The translations under genes and the position numbers were made by a program. Source: an uncultured Lachnospiraceae bacterium (GTDB lineage: Bacteria > Bacillota > Clostridia > Lachnospirales > Lachnospiraceae). From it: 13,813 nucleotides of DNA. Where the stretch lies: positions 1 to 13,813 of the forward strand of contig CAJUEI010000088.1 in NCBI GenBank assembly GCA_910585255.1, read 5' to 3'. This document shows positions 7,185 to 13,813 of the stretch, one piece after another. Each line of letters starts with the position of its first letter. Position 1 is the stretch's first letter. Below the pieces are notes generated by a model. It was not told where the DNA came from. It saw only the letters and a list, made by a program, of their open reading frames with translations, and did not search any database.

Positions 7185-9419
7185 TTATTTTTTAGTAATA
7201 TTTGGCGATTCTTTCTTTAACTGTGCAAAAGAAGCAAACATTTTCTTCCTGCCAGCTCGCTCAAATTCTACGGTTACTTCAAAGTCCCGCCCACCTGATA
7301 CAATCTCTTGTACGATTCCTTTTCCATACCGAATATGAAATACCGTATCACCAACGGTATATGCTAACGGTTCCTTTTCGGTTCCTCCAAACTGCTGTTT
7401 CGGCTTATCTGCAAATGGTTTTGTCTGAAATACCGTCTTTGCCCTCTGATAGGCTTCCTGCTTTGGCATCTCGGTTATCTTTGTTGGAATTGGCGAAAAT
7501 CCTTTTAACAACTGAGAAGAAATTTCTTTTAAAAAACGGGACGGCAGGCGATACTGTGTCTCTCCCCTCAGCATCCGCTCCCTAGCATAAGAAATCGTAA
7601 GACTTTTCATTGCCCTGGTAATCCCAACATAACAGAGCCTTCTCTCTTCTTCTAAATCCTCTGTATTCCCGGAAGAAATACTAAAATAACTTGGAAATAC
7701 GCCTTCTTCCATTCCGCATAAAAATACTTTCGGAAACTCCAAGCCCTTTGCACTGTGCAGTGTCATTAAAACCACATAATCTTTTGTATCATCTAAGGCA
7801 TCAATATCCGCAATTAATGCCACCTGCTCTAAAAATTCACTTAAAGAGGGATTCTCTGTATTTGCCTCATAGTCGGCAATCTTACTAATCAATTCATCAA
7901 TATTTTGATTTCTTGATTCCATCTCCTCTTCATCCCCATCGAATTCCATCCGATAAGCAATGGTTTCAATTATATCCTCTAACAGCTCCTTTAAAGAAAC
8001 GGTTCCGATTTTTTTGCGGAATGTCTGTATCAACTGAACAAACTCTTCCATTTTCTTTGCGGAACGTGCCAGTCTTGGAATATTCCCTGCTTCCGATAAT
8101 GCCTCAAAAAAATCTATTTTTTTCTGATTAGCAAACTCCTGCACCCGCTCAATAGAAGTCATTCCGATTCCCCGCTTTGGCACATTGATAATTCGCTTTA
8201 CTGACAGATCGTCTTTTCCATTCTCTATCGTCCTTAAATAAGCAAGTAAATCCTTAATTTCCTTACGGGCATAAAAATTGATTCCGCCGAAAATCCGATA
8301 TGGAATATTTTCTTTTATAAACCACTCCTCTAAGATACGAGACTGTGCATTGGTTCGATAGAGCACTGCACAATCCTGATAAGCCAGTTCCTTTGCCGCT
8401 ACCCTTTTTTGAATCTCACTAGCCACTCGTTCCGCTTCCTGATTCCCATTCTCACAAGCAAACAGACCGATCTTCTCCCCTGCGTCCTGCTCCGTCCAAA
8501 GCGTTTTTTCTTTTCGCCCCTGATTATTCCGAATAACCTGGTTTGCTACCTCTAAAATATTTTTGGTAGAGCGATAATTCTGTTCTAACTTTATTACAAC
8601 TGCCTTGGGATAATTTACTTCAAACTCCAAAATATTTCTAATATCCGCTCCCCGAAACCGATAGATAGACTGATCGTCATCTCCTACTACACAGACATTC
8701 TGATTCCTTCCTCCCAACAGATAAATAAACCGAAACTGTACCAGATTGGTATCCTGATATTCATCTACCATAAGATACAAAAAACGTTTCTGATAATATT
8801 CCAGTATATCTGGATTCTGCTCAAATAATTCCACCGTTTTGCAGAGTAAATCATCAAAATCCAAAGCCTGATTCTCTTTTAACTGAATCTGATACTCTTG
8901 ATAAGCGGCAGCAATCTTCCGTCTGCAGATATCCTTCCCAGCACGCTCTGCAAATTCTTTAGGAGAAATCATCTCATTTTTTGCCCTAGAGATAGCAGAA
9001 AGCACCATTTTCTCCTTTATCTCTTTCGTATCTATCCCGCACTTTTTACATATCTCTTTTATCAGGGTTTTCTGATCTTCTGTATCATAAATCGAAAACT
9101 TAAGCGAAAACCCTAACCGATCAATATAACGCCTTAGAATTCGAACACAACAGGAATGAAACGTACTAACCCAAATCTGCTCCGCCCCTACTCCAACCAG
9201 ACGATTCACCCGCTCCCGCATCTCCCGTGCCGCCTTATTGGTAAAAGTAATCGCCAAGATATTCCAAGGGCTGACTTCCTTCTCCTGAATCAGATAGGCA
9301 ATCCGATGGGTCAATACCCTTGTCTTTCCAGAACCGGCTCCTGCCAAAACCAGAACCGGTCCTTCCGTCTGCATAACTGCCTCCTGCTGCTTACTATTTA
9401 ACTCCCGACTGATATCCAT
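7185..9419 (-). CDS. pcrA: ATP-dependent DNA helicase PcrA (UvrD/Rep superfamily 1A)
   Basis: A 744-residue 3'-5' DNA helicase for repair, removal of RecA filaments and rolling-circle replication; the length is normal for PcrA. Visible motifs are the Q-motif LNSKQQEAV (7-15), Walker A AGAGSGKT (26-33), ITFTNKAAREMRER (motif Ia, about 57-70), Walker B VDEYQDT (218-224), motif III GDDDQSIYRFRGA (246-258), and further on EQNYRS, TLHSAKGLE and VGITRA. The C-terminal part (about 690-740) has the Tudor-like region YTVGDTVFHIRYGKG typical of PcrA, which binds RNA polymerase in relatives. The start ATG lies 3 nt after the stop of the SPFH gene with only a weak ribosome site, so translation is probably coupled. 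The usual neighbours pcrB and ligA are absent. Confidence 0.97.
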   Translation of the reverse strand: MDISRELNSKQQEAVMQTEGPVLVLAGAGSGKTRVLTHRIAYLIQEKEVSPWNILAITFTNKAAREMRERVNRLVGVGAEQIWVSTFHSCCVRILRRYIDRLGFSLKFSIYDTEDQKTLIKEICKKCGIDTKEIKEKMVLSAISRAKNEMISPKEFAERAGKDICRRKIAAAYQEYQIQLKENQALDFDDLLCKTVELFEQNPDILEYYQKRFLYLMVDEYQDTNLVQFRFIYLLGGRNQNVCVVGDDDQSIYRFRGADIRNILEFEVNYPKAVVIKLEQNYRSTKNILEVANQVIRNNQGRKEKTLWTEQDAGEKIGLFACENGNQEAERVASEIQKRVAAKELAYQDCAVLYRTNAQSRILEEWFIKENIPYRIFGGINFYARKEIKDLLAYLRTIENGKDDLSVKRIINVPKRGIGMTSIERVQEFANQKKIDFFEALSEAGNIPRLARSAKKMEEFVQLIQTFRKKIGTVSLKELLEDIIETIAYRMEFDGDEEEMESRNQNIDELISKIADYEANTENPSLSEFLEQVALIADIDALDDTKDYVVLMTLHSAKGLEFPKVFLCGMEEGVFPSYFSISSGNTEDLEEERRLCYVGITRAMKSLTISYARERMLRGETQYRLPSRFLKEISSQLLKGFSPIPTKITEMPKQEAYQRAKTVFQTKPFADKPKQQFGGTEKEPLAYTVGDTVFHIRYGKGIVQEIVSGGRDFEVTVEFERAGRKKMFASFAQLKKESPNITKK

Positions 9420-9422
9420 CTT

Positions 9423-10403
9423 CTACACCAACTTCATCCCGCAATTTGAACAGAAATTTCCATTTCCTGTCTTAGTCCCGCAATTCGGACAAAAATTCGG
9501 TCGGTTCCCTGAAGCAGCTCCCGGCTGTCCCTGAACCCCCATATTACCCTGAAGCGACTGTGTTATCTGACTCCCCATTGCCATTCCCATCTGTGCTCCA
9601 ACCATAGCTGATGCCATATCTGCAGCAGAACCTCCGGCACCTCTTCCATTTGCCATTCCGTCTGCTATCGCCATTCTTTGATATCGATCCAAATCCCCTA
9701 CCATACTCTGAGAAGCTGCTTTCTTTATCATCTTTTGTATCTCTTCTGGATAATTAATATTTTGGAAACTAAAATCCGTAATCTCAATCCCGATTTTTTC
9801 CATCTCTACATTGAGATCACTGCAAATTCCGGCAGAAATCATCTCTGCATTTACCATCAAATTGGTTATATTCTTTCCCTCTTTTACAATCCACTTCATC
9901 AAAAACTGATCCAATTTAGCCATTACCCGCTCTTTTACATCGGCAGTCGTATACTCCCCTCTAATTCCAGCCAATTTTTCAATCATTCTCTGATAATCCT
10001 GAATCTTAAAACTAAACGTTCCAAACGCCCGAACCGGAATTCCACCCGGAAGATTCAGCCCTTCAGCCGGAATATTAATCTCACTTTTTGTCCCCCATTT
10101 CTCCGTAAACTCCTTTGTATTAATAAAGATAACTTCCGCCCGCAGCCCGCTGTCAAATCCATACTTAAACCCTTTTAACGAATCCAAAAAAGGAATAATC
10201 TCCGAATCAATACTAAAATTTCCCTCGTCCTTACCAACGTTTTCTACTTTACCGTTATATAAAAAGATTGCATCCTGCCCCGGACGAATAATCAAACGGC
10301 TTCCCTTTTTAATCTCACTATTTTTCCATTTCCAGAATAAAACATCATCCCGGTTTTCATTCCATTCTACTATATTTGCCAATTCTTTTCCAAATAATCC
10401 CAT
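9423..10403 (-). CDS. SPFH-domain protein with C-terminal zinc ribbon (YdjI-like)
   Basis: A 326-residue protein resembling the Bacillus subtilis YdjI group of SPFH/Band-7 proteins, sometimes called virion core-like. It begins MGLFGKELANIVEW without a signal peptide or helix. The SPFH region covers about 30-220 and includes the family-like RPGQDAIFLYNGKV and GIPVRAFGTFSFKI. Residues about 240-300 are a Gly/Ala/Met/Gln-rich linker, and Cys305, Cys308, Cys318 and Cys321 form a zinc ribbon (CPNC...CSNC). In B. subtilis YdjI works with membrane partners in envelope stress and PspA recruitment; here no such partners are seen. The gene has a good promoter and reads directly into pcrA, 3 nt apart, which is an unexpected pairing. 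Role in this organism is inferred only by family. Confidence 0.88.
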   Translation of the reverse strand: MGLFGKELANIVEWNENRDDVLFWKWKNSEIKKGSRLIIRPGQDAIFLYNGKVENVGKDEGNFSIDSEIIPFLDSLKGFKYGFDSGLRAEVIFINTKEFTEKWGTKSEINIPAEGLNLPGGIPVRAFGTFSFKIQDYQRMIEKLAGIRGEYTTADVKERVMAKLDQFLMKWIVKEGKNITNLMVNAEMISAGICSDLNVEMEKIGIEITDFSFQNINYPEEIQKMIKKAASQSMVGDLDRYQRMAIADGMANGRGAGGSAADMASAMVGAQMGMAMGSQITQSLQGNMGVQGQPGAASGNRPNFCPNCGTKTGNGNFCSNCGMKLV

Positions 10404-10461
10404 ATTTATCTTCTCCCATCATCTACAAAATTCATAACTGTCCCTATTACAACCTTTTATC

Positions 10462-10490
10462 AGTATAATACATTTTCCCTCTGCTGTCAC
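10462..10490 (-). promoter_or_regulatory. Sigma-A-type promoter for the SPFH-pcrA operon
   Basis: On the minus strand a -35 GTGACA (10490-10485) and a -10 TATACT (10467-10462) are 17 nt apart, each matching consensus at five of six positions. They lie about 60 nt upstream of the SPFH start codon. No separate pcrA promoter is apparent. Confidence 0.75.
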
Positions 10491-10531
10491 TAAGAAATCG
10501 GCAATATTTATGAAAAATTCCATTTTCCACC

Positions 10532-10560
10532 TTGATCCTCAATCCTAAATACTATATAAT
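10532..10560 (+). promoter_or_regulatory. Sigma-A-type promoter for the DUF1836 gene
   Basis: A -35 TTGATC (10532-10537) and a perfect -10 TATAAT (10555-10560) are 17 nt apart. The start codon is only 21 nt after the -10, so the leader is very short, about 13 nt, just enough for the AGGTGA ribosome site. It diverges from the SPFH promoter, with about 40 nt between the two -35 boxes. Confidence 0.8.
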
Positions 10561-10580
10561 ACAACATGAGGTGATTTCAC

Positions 10581-11186
10581 ATGACAAATAAAGAAATTAT
10601 AGCATCTATTATTGATAAATTAGACTATATCGACCCCGAGACGATTCCCAATATCGATCTCTATATGGATCAGGTTACTACATTTATGGATTCCAACTTA
10701 CAGAATTCTAAACGCCGCTCTGAGGATAAAATTCTGACCAAAACTATGATAAACAATTACGCCAAAAACAACCTGCTTCCTCCTCCGGTCAAAAAAAAAT
10801 ACTCCAAAGACCATATATTAATGCTGATTTTTATCTATTACTTAAAAAATGTTCTCTCTATTAATGATATTAGAACCCTGTTAAATCCGCTTTCTGAAAA
10901 ATATTTTTCTTCCGACTCCGCACACCTATCCTTGGAAGAAATCTATAAAAATATCTTTCAGTTAGAAAGTGAACAATTCCACTTTTTAGTAAAAGATGTC
11001 CTAAAAAAATTTGATCATTCCAAAGAATTATACCAAGAAGAATCCGAAGAAAATCGTGAATTTCTACAGACCCTATCCTTTGTCAGTATGTTAAGTTTTG
11101 ATGTCTATATAAAGAAACAAATGATTGAACGAATCATAGATGAAATGAACACAAAGTCCCAAGATTCCACTTTCTCCAAAAAATAA
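10581..11186 (+). CDS. DUF1836 family protein, putative MerR-like DNA-binding regulator
   Basis: A 201-residue protein typical of DUF1836 in low-G+C Gram-positives. The family signature is present: YMDQVTTFMDSNL (28-40), then LTKTMINNYAKNNLLPPP (52-69) and KKKYSKDHI (71-79), which together form a MerR-like helix-turn-helix and wing. A hydrophobic helix, LMLIFIYYLKNVLSI (80-94), follows and belongs to the same fold. The C-terminal half is helical and charged, without a clear ligand-binding domain. The ATG is set by AGGTGA and by the promoter just upstream. The gene is single, divergent from the SPFH-pcrA operon and convergent with yerC. It may regulate its divergent neighbours; that is inference from layout only. 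No biochemical role is established for the family that I know of. Confidence 0.85.
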   Translation: MTNKEIIASIIDKLDYIDPETIPNIDLYMDQVTTFMDSNLQNSKRRSEDKILTKTMINNYAKNNLLPPPVKKKYSKDHILMLIFIYYLKNVLSINDIRTLLNPLSEKYFSSDSAHLSLEEIYKNIFQLESEQFHFLVKDVLKKFDHSKELYQEESEENREFLQTLSFVSMLSFDVYIKKQMIERIIDEMNTKSQDSTFSKK

Positions 11187-11195
11187 AAAACTTTA

Positions 11196-11381
11196 TTAGA
11201 AAGTCTTATGCCTCTGTCAGCCAACTAGGATTTTTTGTCATCTTTTGGTGAATCGAGTAGGAAAGGTTACTTCCCCTACTCGCCGTGCCGGGCGTCCGTC
11301 AGCTCTGCTGACATATTTCATTTGGACGCCCGTGTACATAAAAAAGGGGTGTTTCGCCTCCTGCAGAGGCGAATTGCACCC
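11196..11381. repeat. Copy 2 of the dispersed hairpin repeat, with different central stems
   Basis: The first 42 nt (11196-11237) align without gaps to 285-326 of copy 1, with about 30 identities and an identical TAGGATTTTTTG end. The last 26 nt (11356-11381) are identical to 361-386. The middle differs: copy 1 has one 13-bp hairpin, while this copy has a CGAGTAGG/CCTACTCG stem (11254-11261 with 11275-11282) and a stem GGGCGTCC/GGACGCCC (11290-11297 with 11324-11331). The second stem encloses a perfect GTCAGC-TCT-GCTGAC hairpin. It fills the whole gap between the convergent DUF1836 and yerC genes. The long outer arms of copy 1 are absent. Short reading frames across it are probably spurious. 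Confidence 0.8.
11340..11381 (-). terminator. Probable intrinsic terminator of yerC, formed by repeat copy 2
   Basis: On the minus strand GGGTG (11381-11377) pairs with CACCC (11351-11347), enclosing the GCCTC/GAGGC stem, and six U residues follow (11345-11340). It begins one base after the yerC stop codon. Layout and sequence match the terminator after the ABC permease. Confidence 0.65.
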
Positions 11382-11382
11382 A

Positions 11383-11694
11383 TTATATCTCGGATTCCTC
11401 ATCCTTCTTCTTCTCCACCCTATCAAACACCATATCATACCCATCATTTCCATAATTAAGAGAACGATTCACTCGACTAATTGTCGCTGTAGACGCACCC
11501 GTTTTCTCCGCAATTTCCAAATACGTATAATGCTTCCGAAGCATCTTAGCCACTTCATACCTCTGTGAAAGCGAAAGTAATTCATTTATGGTACAGATAT
11601 CTTCAAAAAACAAATAACACTCCTCCAAATTCTCCAAACTCAATATTGCTTCAAACAGCTGTTCTACTGCCTCTGTCCGTATATTCTTACCCAT
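11383..11694 (-). CDS. yerC: YerC/YecD-type TrpR-related transcriptional regulator
   Basis: A 103-residue DNA-binding protein of the YerC family, related by fold to the Trp repressor. The N-terminal helices (1-45) serve dimer formation in relatives. SLSQRYEVAKML (41-52) precedes a helix-turn-helix at about 58-82, YLEIAEKTGASTATISRVNR, ending in the SLNYG seen in the family. Length is normal. In Bacillus subtilis yerC lies just upstream of the pcrB-pcrA-ligA cluster; here it is on the same strand as pcrA but separated by the DUF1836 gene and the SPFH gene. The ATG is preceded by AGGAGGAAAGGGAG. It is the last gene of a minus-strand run after the PHP hydrolase (108-nt gap). The regulated target and any ligand are unknown. 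Confidence 0.9.
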   Translation of the reverse strand: MGKNIRTEAVEQLFEAILSLENLEECYLFFEDICTINELLSLSQRYEVAKMLRKHYTYLEIAEKTGASTATISRVNRSLNYGNDGYDMVFDRVEKKKDEESEI

Positions 11695-11802
11695 AGCCGC
11701 TCCCTTTCCTCCTAAACAAGCATAACTTTCTTATCATTTGCCACTTTTACTGTCTTCTCAAATATGCTCACAACAACATTCATATTTTAACATACTAAAG
11801 TT

Positions 11803-12528
11803 TTAAAGTCTACCCCTTTTCTGGTTAATTTTTTCTAAAATCTTTTCTGGCTTATCATTTAACAGCAATTCCTCTGGAAATGCAGTCTCTCTTAAAACCT
11901 CCTCTGCATACTGATGATTTCCAACCTGTGCTGCCGTATGTGCATCACTGTCCACCACAACTTCCACCCCATACTTTTTACAAAGCTCCAGCATAATCCG
12001 ATCATTTTCCCTGGCATTTGGACGAAAACTGTCCGGTGACAGCGAATGATTATTTAACTCCAAAATTGTCCCCGTCTCTTTTGCCTTTCTCACCAACTGC
12101 TGATAATCAAACGGATATCTGGCATCATCTGGATGTCCCAAAATCATAACATAGGGATTTTCCATTACACAGCACGCCGCATGTGTATTTTCCTCTATTG
12201 TTCCAGGAGTAATACAAGGAATATGAAAACTTGCTACACAAAAATCCAACCCTTCCAGTAAATATGGCTTTAAATCAATGGTTCCGTTATAATCTATTAC
12301 ATTTAACTCTGCACCCATAAGAAGCTGCACCCCATACTGTCTTCGCTCCACTGCTTTTAAATTACTAAAATAAAAAGCATGACAAGTTCCTGGCATCTTT
12401 ACAGAATGTTCCGTAATTCCCAATAACTGCAGTCCTTTCTCTGCTGCTGCCTTTGCCATCTCTGCAATCGTATTATAAGCATGTCCGCTTGCCAATGTAT
12501 GTGTGTGTAAATCCAATAAATACTGCAT
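11803..12528 (-). CDS. PHP-domain phosphatase/hydrolase of the YcdX type
   Basis: A 241-residue metal-dependent phosphoesterase with a complete PHP metal site: His8 and His10 (DLHTHT), His16, His41 (ITEHS), Glu74 (GAELN), His102 (SFHIP), His132 (GHPDD), and Asp195 with His197 (DSDAHT). This set binds a trinuclear metal centre, zinc in the YcdX structure. Length is that of the stand-alone YcdX family, not of the histidinol phosphatase or the PolX/DnaE fusion forms. The natural substrate is not known; a phosphate ester is expected. The ATG follows a clear AGGAGGAATAATT. It lies 45 nt downstream of the uncharacterised membrane protein gene and 108 nt upstream of yerC, which suggests one transcript. 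I did not find a terminator in either gap. Confidence 0.92.
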   Translation of the reverse strand: MQYLLDLHTHTLASGHAYNTIAEMAKAAAEKGLQLLGITEHSVKMPGTCHAFYFSNLKAVERRQYGVQLLMGAELNVIDYNGTIDLKPYLLEGLDFCVASFHIPCITPGTIEENTHAACCVMENPYVMILGHPDDARYPFDYQQLVRKAKETGTILELNNHSLSPDSFRPNARENDRIMLELCKKYGVEVVVDSDAHTAAQVGNHQYAEEVLRETAFPEELLLNDKPEKILEKINQKRGRL

Positions 12529-12573
12529 AATTATTCCTCCTGTTTCTGCACCTTTTATTCCTTCCTAATAAAA

Positions 12574-13722
12574 CTAAATTCGTTTTCTTTTCGCTTTTTC
12601 TGCCTTTCGATACTTCTTTGCTGTCCGTTCATACTCTTTTTTATATCCAATTCGAATTCCGGCTATCTGTTCCTCTAAAAACTCCAGCAGACGATCCATA
12701 TCTCTTTTTTTCTGTTCAGAAGCAATCACCATCACTCCACGTCTGCCGACTGCCCTTAGGGTATAAGTCAGCTTCTGTTTTCGAAAACGATGATAGACAC
12801 TATACTTATACGCCCAAAAAATGTCCTTTAACGGAATAATCTGTATCTCATACTTTGTGCGGTAGATCAAATAATGTCTTGTCACTGTCAAATCTCCATA
12901 GTTCTGATTCTCTTCTCTGCGTTCTTTATTAATCTGCCGGATATGTGACTTTACCGAACCATAGCGATGCAGCCGCCTGCATGCTGGATAATAAAACGGA
13001 TGCCAAATAAACAGCAGCAGCCTTCCAACTGTAAAACCAGCCGCTGCAGCAAGCAAAATCGTAACCCCAAATAATAGACTTGACTGAAACAATGTATCAT
13101 TTACACCATTTACCACAATATGAGACGTTACAGCCGAAAGCCCCTGTGCCGTCCACCCCAAATCCTCTGCCATTCCCTTAATCAGTTCCTGAAGCACTTT
13201 TCCTCCGCTTACTAACTTAGCCGTCATATGCACCTGTTTTAAAACTTCCGCCTGATTCTCTGTCTGCTCCGGCAATAAAATTACAAAATAACACACATCC
13301 TCTTCCAATGCATAATAATACGATCCTACCGGCTTTCCGTTTTCCAGATAGTGATATCCAGAGTAATAAAGGGTCTCCCAAGTAATATCCACATAATTAC
13401 GCTCTTTATTATAAAATTCCGCAATCTGATCAAAACTGGTAATCTTTACCGGATTCCACAATCTATAAAACGGAACAAAAAGAAAGACCAGCAGCGTTGC
13501 CGCTAATGTCAGCAATGGATATAGCAACTTTCTAAAACTGATTTCCTTTACCACTCCTTGTATACTTTTCTTTCTCATTTTCCAGACTATCCCCGTTTCC
13601 TGCAACATTCTACCTAAAAATAGAGTATACTTGATTCTTCCTAAATAATCAACTACTGAAAAGACAAAAATCCAATCTTCCCTTTTTAAAAACACCATTT
13701 TCCTCCAATTTAATCCTTGCAT
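12574..13722 (-). CDS. Two-helix membrane protein of unknown function
   Basis: A protein of up to 382 residues. One helix is at about 66-87 (LLYPLLTLAATLLVFLFV), a mainly extracellular region follows at about 90-210, then a second helix at about 213-240. A cytoplasmic part includes a probable PH-like beta domain (about 275-350, YGDLTVTRHYLIYRTKYEIQ) and a very basic tail (about 360-382). It may belong to an uncharacterised Lachnospiraceae family (perhaps DUF6709), but I cannot confirm the name. The start is unsure. The ATG at 13722 and another eight codons on each have TTGGAGG three to four bases before them, a short spacing, while the ATG at 13578 (MRKKSIQG) lies nearer the first helix and gives a more natural N-terminus but a poor ribosome site. 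It is the first gene of the run with the PHP hydrolase. Confidence 0.75.
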   Translation of the reverse strand: MQGLNWRKMVFLKREDWIFVFSVVDYLGRIKYTLFLGRMLQETGIVWKMRKKSIQGVVKEISFRKLLYPLLTLAATLLVFLFVPFYRLWNPVKITSFDQIAEFYNKERNYVDITWETLYYSGYHYLENGKPVGSYYYALEEDVCYFVILLPEQTENQAEVLKQVHMTAKLVSGGKVLQELIKGMAEDLGWTAQGLSAVTSHIVVNGVNDTLFQSSLLFGVTILLAAAAGFTVGRLLLFIWHPFYYPACRRLHRYGSVKSHIRQINKERREENQNYGDLTVTRHYLIYRTKYEIQIIPLKDIFWAYKYSVYHRFRKQKLTYTLRAVGRRGVMVIASEQKKRDMDRLLEFLEEQIAGIRIGYKKEYERTAKKYRKAEKAKRKRI

Positions 13723-13740
13723 TTCCCTCCAAAACTTGCT

Positions 13741-13761
13741 AACATAAGATTAAACATAAGA
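13741..13761. repeat. Direct repeat upstream of the right-end membrane protein gene
   Basis: AACATAAGA occurs twice, at 13741-13749 and 13753-13761, with a 12-nt period. It lies 19-39 nt upstream of the first possible start codon, where a promoter or operator would be expected. On the minus strand a TTGACT is found just beyond it, but no -10 hexamer fits at 16-18 nt. The remaining bases to the window end carry no gene I can support. Confidence 0.35.
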
Positions 13762-13813
13762 GTCAAATCGGATATTCGCAATCCGCTTCGCTACTTGCTC
13801 ATAACCTCATAGC

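Noticed and set aside
7145..7200. Terminator after pcrA
   Set aside because: Only a weak A/T stem (TTTTC-CAA-GAAAA) is present. Its T-rich side follows on the plus strand, not on the strand of pcrA.
11235..11568. Plus- and minus-strand frames of 71-107 codons across repeat copy 2 and yerC
   Set aside because: They are shadows of the repeat and of yerC in other frames; the peptides show arginine and proline bias typical of antisense hairpin DNA.
1..13813. CRISPR array, tRNA or rRNA genes
   Set aside because: No series of regularly spaced direct repeats and no cloverleaf or rRNA-like sequence was seen on either strand.

Overview
The window looks like chromosomal DNA from an AT-rich Gram-positive anaerobe of the Clostridia, most likely a Lachnospiraceae species. 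The evidence is low G+C, strong GGAGG-type ribosome sites, a DUF1836 protein, a YerC/TrpR-like regulator, a YdjI-type SPFH protein with a C-terminal zinc ribbon, and dispersed hairpin repeats of a kind I associate with this family. This placement is inferred from protein style, not from a marker gene.

Layout, left to right. The first 84 bases are the apparent end of a plus-strand gene cut by the window edge. Positions 85-509 hold no gene but carry a 9-bp inverted repeat and a large hairpin element (238-484) with arms of about 70 nt. Next come a minus-strand ABC exporter pair (ATPase 3164-3832, FtsX-type permease 510-3152). Facing away from it on the plus strand is an islet with a predicted small structured RNA that has its own promoter and terminator (about 4209-4287), followed by a DUF3800 gene (4313-4990). 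Minus-strand housekeeping genes follow: an RlmD-like 23S rRNA methyltransferase, an acidic single-pass membrane protein with its own terminator, the PcrA helicase, and an SPFH/zinc-ribbon protein that ends 3 nt before pcrA. A well-formed divergent promoter pair separates the SPFH gene from a plus-strand DUF1836 regulator. A second copy of the hairpin repeat (11196-11381) lies between DUF1836 and the convergent yerC. The right end is a minus-strand run: an uncharacterised two-helix membrane protein, a YcdX-like PHP hydrolase and yerC, ending in the hairpin of repeat copy 2.

Most genes are ordinary chromosomal functions. The most interesting unit is the DUF3800 islet: a compact RNA of about 79 nt with three successive hairpins and a GNRA loop, placed immediately upstream of an RNase H-like-fold DUF3800 protein. 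The layout resembles an RNA/protein pair of the toxin-antitoxin or defence type, and I recall that several candidate structured RNAs have been named after their association with DUF3800 genes. The second point of interest is a modular repeat family. Its two copies share both ends but carry different stems in the middle, and each sits just downstream of a minus-strand gene, where it could act as the transcription terminator.
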